Below, piece by piece: positions 1-6,069 of a DNA stretch of 7,085 nucleotides. Where the stretch lies: assembly GCA_009920875.1 (NCBI GenBank), contig RFZE01000074.1:1-7085 (forward strand), in the 5' to 3' direction. The position numbers and the translations under genes are program-made. The notes beneath the pieces were generated by a model. That model was given only the letters and a program-made list of their open reading frames with translations, searched no databases and was not told where the DNA came from. The DNA is from Alphaproteobacteria bacterium. Its GTDB lineage: Bacteria > Pseudomonadota > Alphaproteobacteria > RS24. The first letter of the stretch is position 1. Each line of letters opens with the position of its first letter.

Positions 1-854
1 ATATTCAAAAAGAACAGATAAGGCGATGGGTTGACGCGGCGCAGCGAGCGATAAAGGTCAAAGGGCGGCAGGTCGAAATCAATGTTGAAGCGCTGGCTCA
101 ATACGACCTGAAACACGTCACCCGCTTCAATATATTCTTTGCCTTTTTCAACCATGTGGAAATAAGCGTCTTGGCTCATATTTGATTGCGGTGCGGCAAA
201 TTCATTCGGTGGGGAAATAGGCGCATCGGGCAGGGCCGTGCGCAGTTTCTCTTCCGCCGCTTCAAGCCGTGCCAGCGCATTATCATAAGCCTCATCGGCT
301 GACGAGGCATCGGTGCGCACGGCGGTTACCAAGCGAATATTGTCTGTCACGCTGTCAAATACGGCGATGAGCGTCGGGCGCATAAACAGGCAGTCAGGCA
401 CCTGCATGACATCGGGATTGCTGTCGGGCAAGTCTTCCATGTGCCGCACCATGTCATAAGCCATATAGCCGAACACACCGGCTGACATGGGGGCAAGGCC
501 TTCAGGCACGTCGAGGCGCGACTCGGCCAACACGGAGCGCAGCGCGTCGAGCGGCGCGCCGTCCATGGCAGAGAAGCTATCAAGATTGTCCAATGCTGTG
601 CGATTGATTTCAGGCTGTCCGTCGCTGACCCGAAACAGCAAATCCGGCGCGAGGCCAATCATCGAATAGCGCCCGCGAATATCGCCGTCTTCGACAGACT
701 CCAAAAGAAAGCTGAAATCCTCACCGCCCGATAATTTCAGATAGGCGGCAACCGGCGTCTCCAAATCGGCAATCAACTCTGTCCAGACAAGCTGTGCCGT
801 GCCGTCAGCATAGGCCGCGGCAAAGGTTGCGCGGTCCGGCGTAGCTGCTGTCAT
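1..854 (-). CDS. trpE: Anthranilate synthase component I, N-terminal 284 codons (cut by window edge)
   Basis: This enzyme converts chorismate to anthranilate, using ammonia supplied by the TrpG glutaminase subunit. It is the first committed step of tryptophan synthesis, in the cytoplasm. Read on the minus strand from ATG 854-852, the frame stays open to the window edge, giving 284 of roughly 500 residues. Visible landmarks are LLES at residues 50-53, which carries the serine of the tryptophan feedback site, followed by GRYSMIG. A second tryptophan-pocket motif, NPSPYLFF, lies at residues 275-282, just before the cut. The C-terminal half of the chorismate-binding domain lies outside the window. 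The start is set by the ATGA overlap with the upstream foldase stop and a GGTGA (plus-strand 859-863) four bases before the ATG. With both feedback motifs present, inhibition by tryptophan is likely. No separate trp leader or attenuator can lie directly upstream because that DNA is coding. PabB is the alternative family; the motifs and the neighbouring gene order favour TrpE. Confidence 0.93.
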   Translation of the reverse strand, partial: MTAATPDRATFAAAYADGTAQLVWTELIADLETPVAAYLKLSGGEDFSFLLESVEDGDIRGRYSMIGLAPDLLFRVSDGQPEINRTALDNLDSFSAMDGAPLDALRSVLAESRLDVPEGLAPMSAGVFGYMAYDMVRHMEDLPDSNPDVMQVPDCLFMRPTLIAVFDSVTDNIRLVTAVRTDASSADEAYDNALARLEAAEEKLRTALPDAPISPPNEFAAPQSNMSQDAYFHMVEKGKEYIEAGDVFQVVLSQRFNIDFDLPPFDLYRSLRRVNPSPYLFFLN

Positions 855-2746
855 CGGGTCACCAATTCGCGCGTCGCGAGATTGAGATTGGTTTCATTTA
901 TCGAAATGCCATAATTGTCTTGCAAGCTAAGCACAAATTGATTGGTCAAATCTGCGTGATATTTGCGCTGCTCGCCTTCAAAGATAATATCTCGGGCGGC
1001 GCTGTCGCTTGCTTCAGCCTCGATGATGTCGGCAACTTGCATGACGATAATCTCGCCGCCAAAGCCGACACCGGCCCAGGCAAATTCATCTTTTCCAACA
1101 TTAAAGAGCCGTGTCACGGCTTCCTCTGAAAACGTGTCATTGGAGATTTGGCGCGTCATCGGCTCAGAAACCAAAGGCTTGCGCTCGAAGCCCTCTGCTG
1201 CCGCCTTAAAGCTGCCGGTCTCATTGCCGACTTTGACCATATGCTCGGCCATTGCTTGCAACAATTTACTGCGCTCATCGACTTTCCATTCGGCCGTCAC
1301 GGCCTCGCGCACATCTTTCAATGGCGGCACAATGGTCGGTGTAATCTCATTCAGGCGAAGCCAAATAAACGTGCCGTCTTCCATTTCCTGCATGGGAATA
1401 TCTTCACCGATTGCGCTGTCAAACAACAAGCCGGCAAGCGCCTCATAGCGCGCCAGCAAAGCCAGCTGCGTGCCATTAATGGCTTTCCCATTATTGGCAA
1501 TATTGTCGATTTTTATGACATCTAGGTCAAAACGCTGACCGATATTTTCAAGCGTTTCGCCACCGGCCAGTTCGTCTTCCACGGTTTCCGTGAAGGCCAG
1601 CATGTCTTCCAATGCGCGGTCATAAATAATGCGCTGGCGCAGTTGGTCCTCGACCGCTTCAAGCGGCAGCACAGAGCCGGGCTTGATATCGCGCACGCGC
1701 AGCACGACATAACCCAGCGGCCCTTCAATGACCTCGCTGACTTCGCCTTTTTCCATGGCAAAGGCGGTGTCGGCCAAATCGGCGGAAATCATGTCGCCAC
1801 GCTTGACCTCACCGAGGTCTGAATTGTCTAAAGTCTGGCCAACGGCGTCGACGATTTCGACAAAGGGCACGCCTTCACCAATGAGCTTGCGGGCTTCTTC
1901 GGCTTCCGTATCGTCTGATAAAACAAGCTGGTCTATTTTGCGGGTTTCTTCCACTGTGAAGTCGCTCATTGACAGTTCATATTCTTCTTTCAGCGTCGCA
2001 TCATCGATTGAAATGAGTTCGGCAAAGCGCGCCGGTGAGACGACCAGCGCATCACCGGAGCGGGTTTCCGGCTGAGCGAAACGCAGCTTCGTCTCATTGA
2101 AGAATGTTTCCAATTCTTCGTCTGTCGGCTCGCCGGTATCGTCGGTCTGTTCCAGCGTTAAAATCATATAATTGGCAATGCGGCGCTCAAGAAAATGCTT
2201 GTAAAGGCTTTCAACCAATAATTCAGGCACGAGGCCGCGATCAATGCTTGCTTCCGTCAATTGGTTAATCATGTGGAAGCGGCGCTGGTCTTCAACAAAG
2301 AGTTTTTCGTTCAAGCCGTTTTGCGACAGCACGGCGCGAAAAGTCGGCTCATCAAATTGGCCGTTAACGCCTGCGAAGCTGGGATCTTCCAAAATGGAGC
2401 GGGCAATCGCATCATCACTGAAGCCGAGGCCCAAATCTTCTGCCGCCTCATGCAAAGCTGCGCTGCCCATCATATTGGTCAAAACCCGTTGTGAAATGCC
2501 GAGATTGGCAGCGTCGGCAGCGGATAGCGTCGTGCCGAGCTGGCGCGAAAAGTCGCGCGTTGCCTGCACATAGCGGATTTGAAACTCTTGGCGCTCAATT
2601 TTTTTGTTACCGACGGAAGCGATTTCACTATTTGAAAAGCCGGTAAACGTATCGGCAATACCCCATAGGCCAAAGGCAATGACAAGCAGGCCAATCAGAA
2701 GGATGCCGAGCACGCCGCTGGCTTTACTGCGCAGGAATTTAAGCAT
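851..2746 (-). CDS. PpiD/SurA-type membrane-anchored periplasmic peptidyl-prolyl isomerase-like foldase
   Basis: This is a predicted inner-membrane chaperone whose large domain faces the periplasm; PpiD relatives bind polypeptides leaving the Sec translocon. From the start chosen here (ATG 2746-2744) the protein has 631 residues, close to the usual PpiD size. It begins MLKFLRSK, a short positively charged cytoplasmic tail, followed by one membrane segment at about residues 11-31 that ends in the family-like FGLWGIADTF. A long SurA_N-like helical region follows. A parvulin-type domain lies at about residues 267-354, with DLGEVKRGDM and the GPLGYVVLRV strand near its end; a poorly conserved C-terminal part follows. 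In many PpiD proteins the parvulin domain is catalytically weak, so isomerase activity is uncertain. The frame stays open upstream to a TTG at 2821 and also has ATGs at 2797 and 2794. These would add 17-25 mostly charged residues before the anchor, and the best promoter for this gene overlaps them, so I prefer 2746. The Shine-Dalgarno there is weak (GAAAG). Confidence 0.9.
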   Translation of the reverse strand: MLKFLRSKASGVLGILLIGLLVIAFGLWGIADTFTGFSNSEIASVGNKKIERQEFQIRYVQATRDFSRQLGTTLSAADAANLGISQRVLTNMMGSAALHEAAEDLGLGFSDDAIARSILEDPSFAGVNGQFDEPTFRAVLSQNGLNEKLFVEDQRRFHMINQLTEASIDRGLVPELLVESLYKHFLERRIANYMILTLEQTDDTGEPTDEELETFFNETKLRFAQPETRSGDALVVSPARFAELISIDDATLKEEYELSMSDFTVEETRKIDQLVLSDDTEAEEARKLIGEGVPFVEIVDAVGQTLDNSDLGEVKRGDMISADLADTAFAMEKGEVSEVIEGPLGYVVLRVRDIKPGSVLPLEAVEDQLRQRIIYDRALEDMLAFTETVEDELAGGETLENIGQRFDLDVIKIDNIANNGKAINGTQLALLARYEALAGLLFDSAIGEDIPMQEMEDGTFIWLRLNEITPTIVPPLKDVREAVTAEWKVDERSKLLQAMAEHMVKVGNETGSFKAAAEGFERKPLVSEPMTRQISNDTFSEEAVTRLFNVGKDEFAWAGVGFGGEIIVMQVADIIEAEASDSAARDIIFEGEQRKYHADLTNQFVLSLQDNYGISINETNLNLATRELVTR

Positions 2747-2792
2747 TTTGTCTTTCGCTTTCTGGCGGAATTCGCCGCTATATTTCGGCGGC

Positions 2793-2821
2793 ATCATAGT
2801 GTGCTGTGCCGCTTGTCGCAA
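2793..2821 (-). promoter_or_regulatory. Probable sigma-70-type promoter of the foldase-trpE unit
   Basis: On the minus strand a -35 box TTGCGA (plus-strand 2821-2816) is followed by a 17-base spacer and a -10 box TATGAT (2798-2793). These match 4/6 and 5/6 of the consensus. Transcription would start near 2786, giving a leader of about 40 bases before the ATG at 2746. Starts at 2821, 2797 or 2794 would lie within the promoter itself, which argues against them. Confidence 0.55.
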
Positions 2822-2825
2822 GCGG
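2809..2825. repeat. Perfect 7-bp inverted repeat, possible operator
   Basis: CCGCTTG (2809-2815) and CAAGCGG (2819-2825) are exact reverse complements separated by TCG. The repeat covers the -35 box of the foldase promoter and the candidate -35 box of tpiA, a place where a bound dimeric regulator could affect both directions. No known regulator is recognised. It could also be chance, and it lacks a following T-run, so it is not a terminator. Confidence 0.4.
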
Positions 2826-2858
2826 GTGAAAGGGTTAAACAGACACAGATTAAATTCC

Positions 2859-2865
2859 GGGAGAG
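2859..2865 (+). promoter_or_regulatory. Shine-Dalgarno deciding the tpiA start
   Basis: GGGAGAG ends four bases before ATG 2870. It fixes the start at MAKRIS and excludes the in-frame ATG at 2801, which would add 23 residues not expected in the family. Confidence 0.75.
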
Positions 2866-2869
2866 AAAC

Positions 2870-3637
2870 ATGGCAAAGCGAATTTCGACGCCAAAAATCA
2901 AAGCACTTGTGGCCGGTAATTGGAAAATGAACGGCACCGGCAGGCAGCTTGGGGAAGTGAGCAAGTTGGTGACCGCCGTAAATCGCAAAAAGCCGAGCGC
3001 CGATGTCATGATTTGCCCGCCAGCGACATTGTTATCACGTATGGCTGCTTTGAAGCCGAAAGGCGTTGCGCTGGGCGGGCAAGATTGCAATGCCGATATT
3101 GAAGGCGCGCATACCGGCGATATTTCGGCTGAAATGCTGAAAGATGCCGGTGCAAGAGCGGTGATTGTCGGCCATTCCGAGCGCCGCGCCGACCATGGTG
3201 AAAGTGACAAAGCGGTGCGCGCCAAAGTGGAAGCCGCGCATCGCGCCGGTTTGATGGCCATTATGTGCGTTGGCGAAAGCTTGAAGCAGCGCAAAGCGGG
3301 CGAAACACTGAAAATCGTGCAAGCGCAATTGCGTGGCTCATTGCCTGCCGTATGCACGGCCAAAAACACGGTAATTGCCTATGAGCCGGTCTGGGCTATC
3401 GGCTCGGGATTGACCCCAACGGTCGCGCAGGTTGAAGAAGTTCACGCCGCATTGCGCAAAGCTCTGATGCGCCGTTTCGGCGATGAAGGCGCGAAAATGC
3501 GTATTCTTTATGGCGGATCGGTGAAACCCGCCAATGCGACTGAATTAATGTCCGTTCCGAATGTCAATGGCGCGCTGGTTGGCGGCGCGAGCCTGAAAGC
3601 AAAAGACTTTTATGGGATTTTGCAGGCCTATTGCTAG
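2870..3637 (+). CDS. tpiA: Triosephosphate isomerase
   Basis: The enzyme interconverts dihydroxyacetone phosphate and glyceraldehyde 3-phosphate in glycolysis and gluconeogenesis, as a cytoplasmic TIM-barrel dimer. The product has 255 residues, normal for bacterial enzymes. All catalytic elements are present: AGNWKMNG with Asn17 and Lys19; the electrophile His102 in IVGHSERR; the catalytic base Glu172 in AYEPVWAIGSG; and the phosphate-binding YGGSVKP at 214-220 followed by VGGASL near the C terminus. Loop 6 reads AIGSG where AIGTG is commonest, a conservative change. The start is set by a strong Shine-Dalgarno. The gene is divergent from the foldase gene and convergent with the small YodC-type gene, with which it shares a CTAG stop tetranucleotide. 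This leaves no room for a terminator between them. The gene looks intact and ordinary. Confidence 0.98.
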   Translation: MAKRISTPKIKALVAGNWKMNGTGRQLGEVSKLVTAVNRKKPSADVMICPPATLLSRMAALKPKGVALGGQDCNADIEGAHTGDISAEMLKDAGARAVIVGHSERRADHGESDKAVRAKVEAAHRAGLMAIMCVGESLKQRKAGETLKIVQAQLRGSLPAVCTAKNTVIAYEPVWAIGSGLTPTVAQVEEVHAALRKALMRRFGDEGAKMRILYGGSVKPANATELMSVPNVNGALVGGASLKAKDFYGILQAYC

Positions 3638-3852
3638 TTCTTGTCGGGGGCTATGCTGCTTGGCGCGAAACGGGCGCGGTGCAATCGCTCGCCGGCAAAC
3701 CATTCGCATGCAATCAGGCCGCGAAAGGTTATATCAATGACCGTCATTTGCGGGCCGCCTGATTTCAAGCGAATTATATCACCGCTTTGCAGTCCGAGCG
3801 GATTGGGTGGCGGCGGCATGGAGCCGAGTAATTCTTCAATGAGCTGTGACAT
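3634..3852 (-). CDS. Small YodC/DUF2158-type protein, function unknown
   Basis: This is a 72-residue soluble protein of the YodC-like (DUF2158) family, recognised by the core GDIIRLKSGGPQMTV at residues 24-38 followed by CEWFAGE at 49-55 and a C-terminal F-x(4)-I position. Family members are short beta-rich proteins, and I know of no firmly established biochemical role. An N-terminal extension of about 20 residues carries a proline run (PPPPNP, 13-18). The start at ATG 3852 is supported by AAGGA at 3864-3860, seven bases upstream; the internal Met12 lacks such a signal. The gene lies leftward between tpiA and secG, convergent with tpiA and divergent from secG, so it should be a one-gene transcript. 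No clear promoter was found for it in the upstream DNA. There is no signal peptide or membrane segment. I infer a real gene from the family motif, the Shine-Dalgarno and the fit between its neighbours. Confidence 0.82.
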   Translation of the reverse strand: MSQLIEELLGSMPPPPNPLGLQSGDIIRLKSGGPQMTVIDITFRGLIACEWFAGERLHRARFAPSSIAPDKN

Positions 3853-4014
3853 GGCCTCTTCCTTAACAGCCTTGCTTGTCTCATAAAAAGGTTAAACTGA
3901 CGTAAATGGGCAAAGCCTAACCTAGCGTTGCCAAACAGCAACAAACATCAATAAGGCCGTTTGCTTTTCACTCTTAAACGCGCTATACCGCGCGCAAGTT
4001 AGACGGAGAAACCC
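3853..4014. promoter_or_regulatory. Divergent intergenic region upstream of secG
   Basis: This 162-base, relatively A/T-rich gap separates the YodC-type gene from secG. It holds two overlapping candidate promoters for the secG direction and an imperfect 14-base palindrome (3979-3992). I could not identify a convincing promoter for the minus-strand gene. No RNA gene or riboswitch-like structure is apparent. Confidence 0.5.
3928..3955 (+). promoter_or_regulatory. Candidate promoter for the secG-pyrG-kdsA group
   Basis: TTGCCA (3928-3933, 5/6 match to -35) is followed by a 16-base spacer and AATAAG (3950-3955, 4/6 match to -10). An alternative is TTGCTT (3961-3966), a 17-base spacer and TATACC (3984-3989), with 3/6 and 4/6 matches. 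Either would give a short leader before secG. The choice is uncertain. Confidence 0.35.
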
Positions 4015-4356
4015 ATGACCACCATTCTTTTGGTTGTTCATTTGATGGTCGCAGTGGCGATGATTGTGCTCGTATTGTTGCAACGCTCTGAGGGCGGGGC
4101 GCTGGGCATTGGCGGCGGTGGCGATGGCATGATGAGTGCGCGCGGGCTGGGCAATGCCATGACACGGGCAACCGCCATTTTGGCCGGTGTGTTTTTCCTG
4201 ACCTCTATCGGTTTGACCGTGCTGGGCACAATGGAAAATCGTTCTTCCGTGCTTGACGGTGTTATTGAGACGGATGGCCCGTCGTCAAATACGCCTTTGG
4301 CACCGGCTCCTGTGCTGCCTGATTTGCCGAGCAGCGATCTGCCGACCCCTGAATAA
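4015..4356 (+). CDS. secG: Protein translocase subunit SecG
   Basis: SecG is the small auxiliary subunit of the SecYEG channel in the inner membrane and assists SecA-driven protein export. The 113-residue product has the expected two-helix plan: a first membrane segment at about residues 3-22 (ILLVVHLMVAVAMIVLVLL), the family signature QRSEGGALGIGGGG in the connecting loop at residues 23-36, and a second segment at about 53-71. The C-terminal tail of some 40 residues is rich in proline and acidic residues and ends in LPTPE; such tails vary in length among relatives. GGAG at 4005-4008 lies six bases before the ATG. It is probably the first gene of a rightward group, with pyrG starting 76 bases downstream. 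Confidence 0.95.
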   Translation: MTTILLVVHLMVAVAMIVLVLLQRSEGGALGIGGGGDGMMSARGLGNAMTRATAILAGVFFLTSIGLTVLGTMENRSSVLDGVIETDGPSSNTPLAPAPVLPDLPSSDLPTPE

Positions 4357-4378
4357 GAATTTTTGTTAATAAGCTTTT

Positions 4379-4406
4379 GATTCGCGCTTTTCGACTCGCG
4401 CGAATC
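4379..4406 (+). repeat. Perfect 9-bp inverted repeat in the secG-pyrG gap
   Basis: GATTCGCGC (4379-4387) and GCGCGAATC (4398-4406) are exact reverse complements around a 10-base loop, and would form a stable GC-rich hairpin in the transcript. The nearest T-run (TTTTT, 4421-4425) begins 15 bases after the stem, too far for a standard intrinsic terminator. The right arm also lies within a near-perfect 16-base palindrome (4392-4407). Possible roles are an mRNA-processing or stability element between secG and pyrG, a protein-binding site, or an inefficient terminator. Confidence 0.55.
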
Positions 4407-4432
4407 GATTCCCCTGTGTATTTTTAACTCCC

Positions 4433-6061
4433 ATGGCGCGATATATTTTCATCACCGGCGGCGTGGTTTCATCACTCGGAAAAGGCTTGGCTTCTGCGGC
4501 TTTGGGCGCTCTTCTACAGGCCCGCGGCTATAAGGTGCGGCTGCGCAAACTTGACCCTTATTTGAATGTCGATCCGGGCACCATGTCGCCTTACCAGCAC
4601 GGTGAGGTTTATGTGACCGATGATGGGGCCGAGACCGATTTGGATTTGGGCCATTATGAACGCTTCACCGGCGTGCCCGCCTCGCGCGGTGACAATGTCA
4701 CCACAGGTCAGATTTATCGCGATATTTTGGCGAAGGAACGGCGCGGTGATTATCTGGGCGGCACGGTGCAGGTTATTCCGCATGTCACGGATGCGATTAA
4801 GGCGTTTGTGCAAAGCGATGTGGACGATGTTGATTTCGTGCTGTGCGAGATTGGCGGCACGGTCGGCGATATTGAAGCGCTGCCGTTTTTCGAGGCCATT
4901 CGCCAGTTAAATAATGATTTACCGCGTGGGCGCTCCATCTTCGTGCATCTCACACTCTTGCCCTATATATCCGCGGCCGGTGAAATGAAAACCAAGCCGA
5001 CGCAGCACTCGGTGAAGGAATTGCGTTCCATCGGTATTCAGCCGGATATTTTGCTGTGCCGCTGCGACCGCCCGATACCGGAAGGTGAGAAAAAGAAAAT
5101 CGGCCTGTTTTGTAATGTCCGCGAGTCGTCCGTGATTGAGGCGCAAGATGTCGACAGCATTTACGCCGTGCCGCATGCCTATCACGCGGAAGGGCTTGAT
5201 GTGGAAGTGCTGAGCGCGTTCGGCATTCAAGACGCGCCGCCGCCCGATTTGAGCGTGTGGGACGAGGTGATGACAGCGGTGCGCGAGCCGGAAGGCGAGG
5301 TTACCATTGCCGTGGTCGGCAAATATACCGAGTTGAAAGACGCCTATAAATCGCTGATTGAAAGCCTGCAGCATGGCGGCATTGCCAATAATGTGGCGGT
5401 CAATATTGAGTGGATGGACAGCCAGATATTCGAGCGCGAAGATGCGGCCTCTTACCTTGAAAAGGTAAACGGCATTTTGGTGCCGGGTGGCTTTGGCGAG
5501 CGCGGCGCGGAAGGCAAGATTGCCGCCGCCAATTTTGCGCGCACCCGCAATGTGCCGTATTTCGGTATTTGTTACGGCATGCAAATGGCGGTGCTGGAAG
5601 CGGCGCGCAATATGGCCGGTGTGCGCGATGCCGTGTCCAGCGAGTTCGGGCGCACCGGCACCAAGCTGGTCGGTCTGATGACCGAATGGGCCGATGGCGA
5701 AACGCTGCAAAAGCGCGGCATTGACGGCGATATGGGCGGCACCATGCGGCTCGGCGCATTTGAGGCTTATCTGAAAGAAGACAGCCGCGTGGCCGAGATT
5801 TACGAAACGCGCGTGATTTCCGAGCGCCATCGCCACCGCTATGAAGTCGATATGGGTTATCGCGAAGTGTTGGAAAATCAGGGGCTGGTTTTCTCCGGCG
5901 TGTCGCCCGATGGCGTGCTGCCCGAAATTGTCGAAATACCCGAGCATCCGTGGTATATCGGGGTACAGTTCCATCCGGAACTGAAGTCGCGGCCATTTGC
6001 GCCGCATCCGCTTTTTGCCTCATTCATTGAGGCCGCGCTGGCGCAATCGCGCCTTGTTTAG
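4433..6061 (+). CDS. pyrG: CTP synthase
   Basis: This cytoplasmic enzyme forms CTP from UTP, ATP and glutamine, the last step of pyrimidine nucleotide synthesis. At 542 residues it is full length and carries both domains. The N-terminal amidoligase domain has the ATP loop GGVVSSLGKG (9-18, Lys17) and the Mg-binding Asp71 and Glu139; the KERRGDYLGG block lies at 101-110 and the UTP-site region GEMKTKPTQHS follows. The C-terminal class I glutaminase domain begins near residue 289 and has the triad Cys380 (in GICYGMQ), His514 and Glu516 (in QFHPELKSRP). The tyrosine after the catalytic cysteine replaces the commoner Leu or Phe and should be tolerated. The start is chosen by the canonical N terminus MARYIFITGG. 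No Shine-Dalgarno precedes it: the bases before the ATG are TTTTTAACTCCC. It probably shares a transcript with secG and is tightly linked to kdsA. Confidence 0.98.
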   Translation: MARYIFITGGVVSSLGKGLASAALGALLQARGYKVRLRKLDPYLNVDPGTMSPYQHGEVYVTDDGAETDLDLGHYERFTGVPASRGDNVTTGQIYRDILAKERRGDYLGGTVQVIPHVTDAIKAFVQSDVDDVDFVLCEIGGTVGDIEALPFFEAIRQLNNDLPRGRSIFVHLTLLPYISAAGEMKTKPTQHSVKELRSIGIQPDILLCRCDRPIPEGEKKKIGLFCNVRESSVIEAQDVDSIYAVPHAYHAEGLDVEVLSAFGIQDAPPPDLSVWDEVMTAVREPEGEVTIAVVGKYTELKDAYKSLIESLQHGGIANNVAVNIEWMDSQIFEREDAASYLEKVNGILVPGGFGERGAEGKIAAANFARTRNVPYFGICYGMQMAVLEAARNMAGVRDAVSSEFGRTGTKLVGLMTEWADGETLQKRGIDGDMGGTMRLGAFEAYLKEDSRVAEIYETRVISERHRHRYEVDMGYREVLENQGLVFSGVSPDGVLPEIVEIPEHPWYIGVQFHPELKSRPFAPHPLFASFIEAALAQSRLV

Positions 6062-6065
6062 AGGA
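6061..6065 (+). promoter_or_regulatory. kdsA Shine-Dalgarno overlapping the pyrG stop
   Basis: GAGGA begins at the last base of the pyrG TAG stop and ends four bases before the kdsA ATG at 6070. This suggests that ribosomes finishing pyrG feed kdsA initiation. Confidence 0.7.
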
Positions 6066-6069
6066 CAAA

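Larger units (their letters stand above)
2747..2869. promoter_or_regulatory. Divergent intergenic region between the foldase gene and tpiA
   Basis: These 123 bases separate the start codons of two divergently transcribed genes and must hold both promoters unless transcription enters from elsewhere. They contain a convincing minus-strand promoter, a weaker plus-strand candidate (TTGTCG 2813-2818, 16-base spacer, TTAAAC 2835-2840; 4/6 and 3/6 matches to the sigma-70 consensus), and a perfect inverted repeat overlapping both -35 boxes. All three calls come from reading by eye and no transcript data are available. Confidence 0.6.

Noticed and set aside
963..1448. A 161-codon plus-strand frame opposite the foldase gene
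   Set aside because: It is antisense to a well-supported gene, its translation is of unusual Ser/Ala-rich composition, and no family is recognisable. Other frames opposite the foldase gene were dismissed for the same reason.
2794..3369. A 191-codon minus-strand frame opposite tpiA, running into the foldase start region
   Set aside because: It overlaps the whole intergenic region and most of an intact tpiA, and its translation has no domain character.
3641..3886. An 81-codon plus-strand frame opposite the YodC-type gene
   Set aside because: The opposite strand has a recognisable family motif and a good Shine-Dalgarno; this frame has neither.
3979..3992. Imperfect palindrome CGCG-C-TATA-C-CGCG upstream of secG as an operator
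   Set aside because: The two arms are only four bases of alternating C and G and the symmetry is broken at two positions; chance is a sufficient explanation.
4379..4425. Intrinsic terminator after secG
   Set aside because: The stem is perfect, but the T-run begins 15 bases past it and pyrG follows closely, so I list it as an inverted repeat and not as a terminator.
4919..6007. A 362-codon open frame on the minus strand inside pyrG
   Set aside because: It lies entirely antisense to a full-length CTP synthase with all catalytic residues. Its translation is rich in His, Arg and Ala with no recognisable motif, as expected from the codon bias of the opposite strand.
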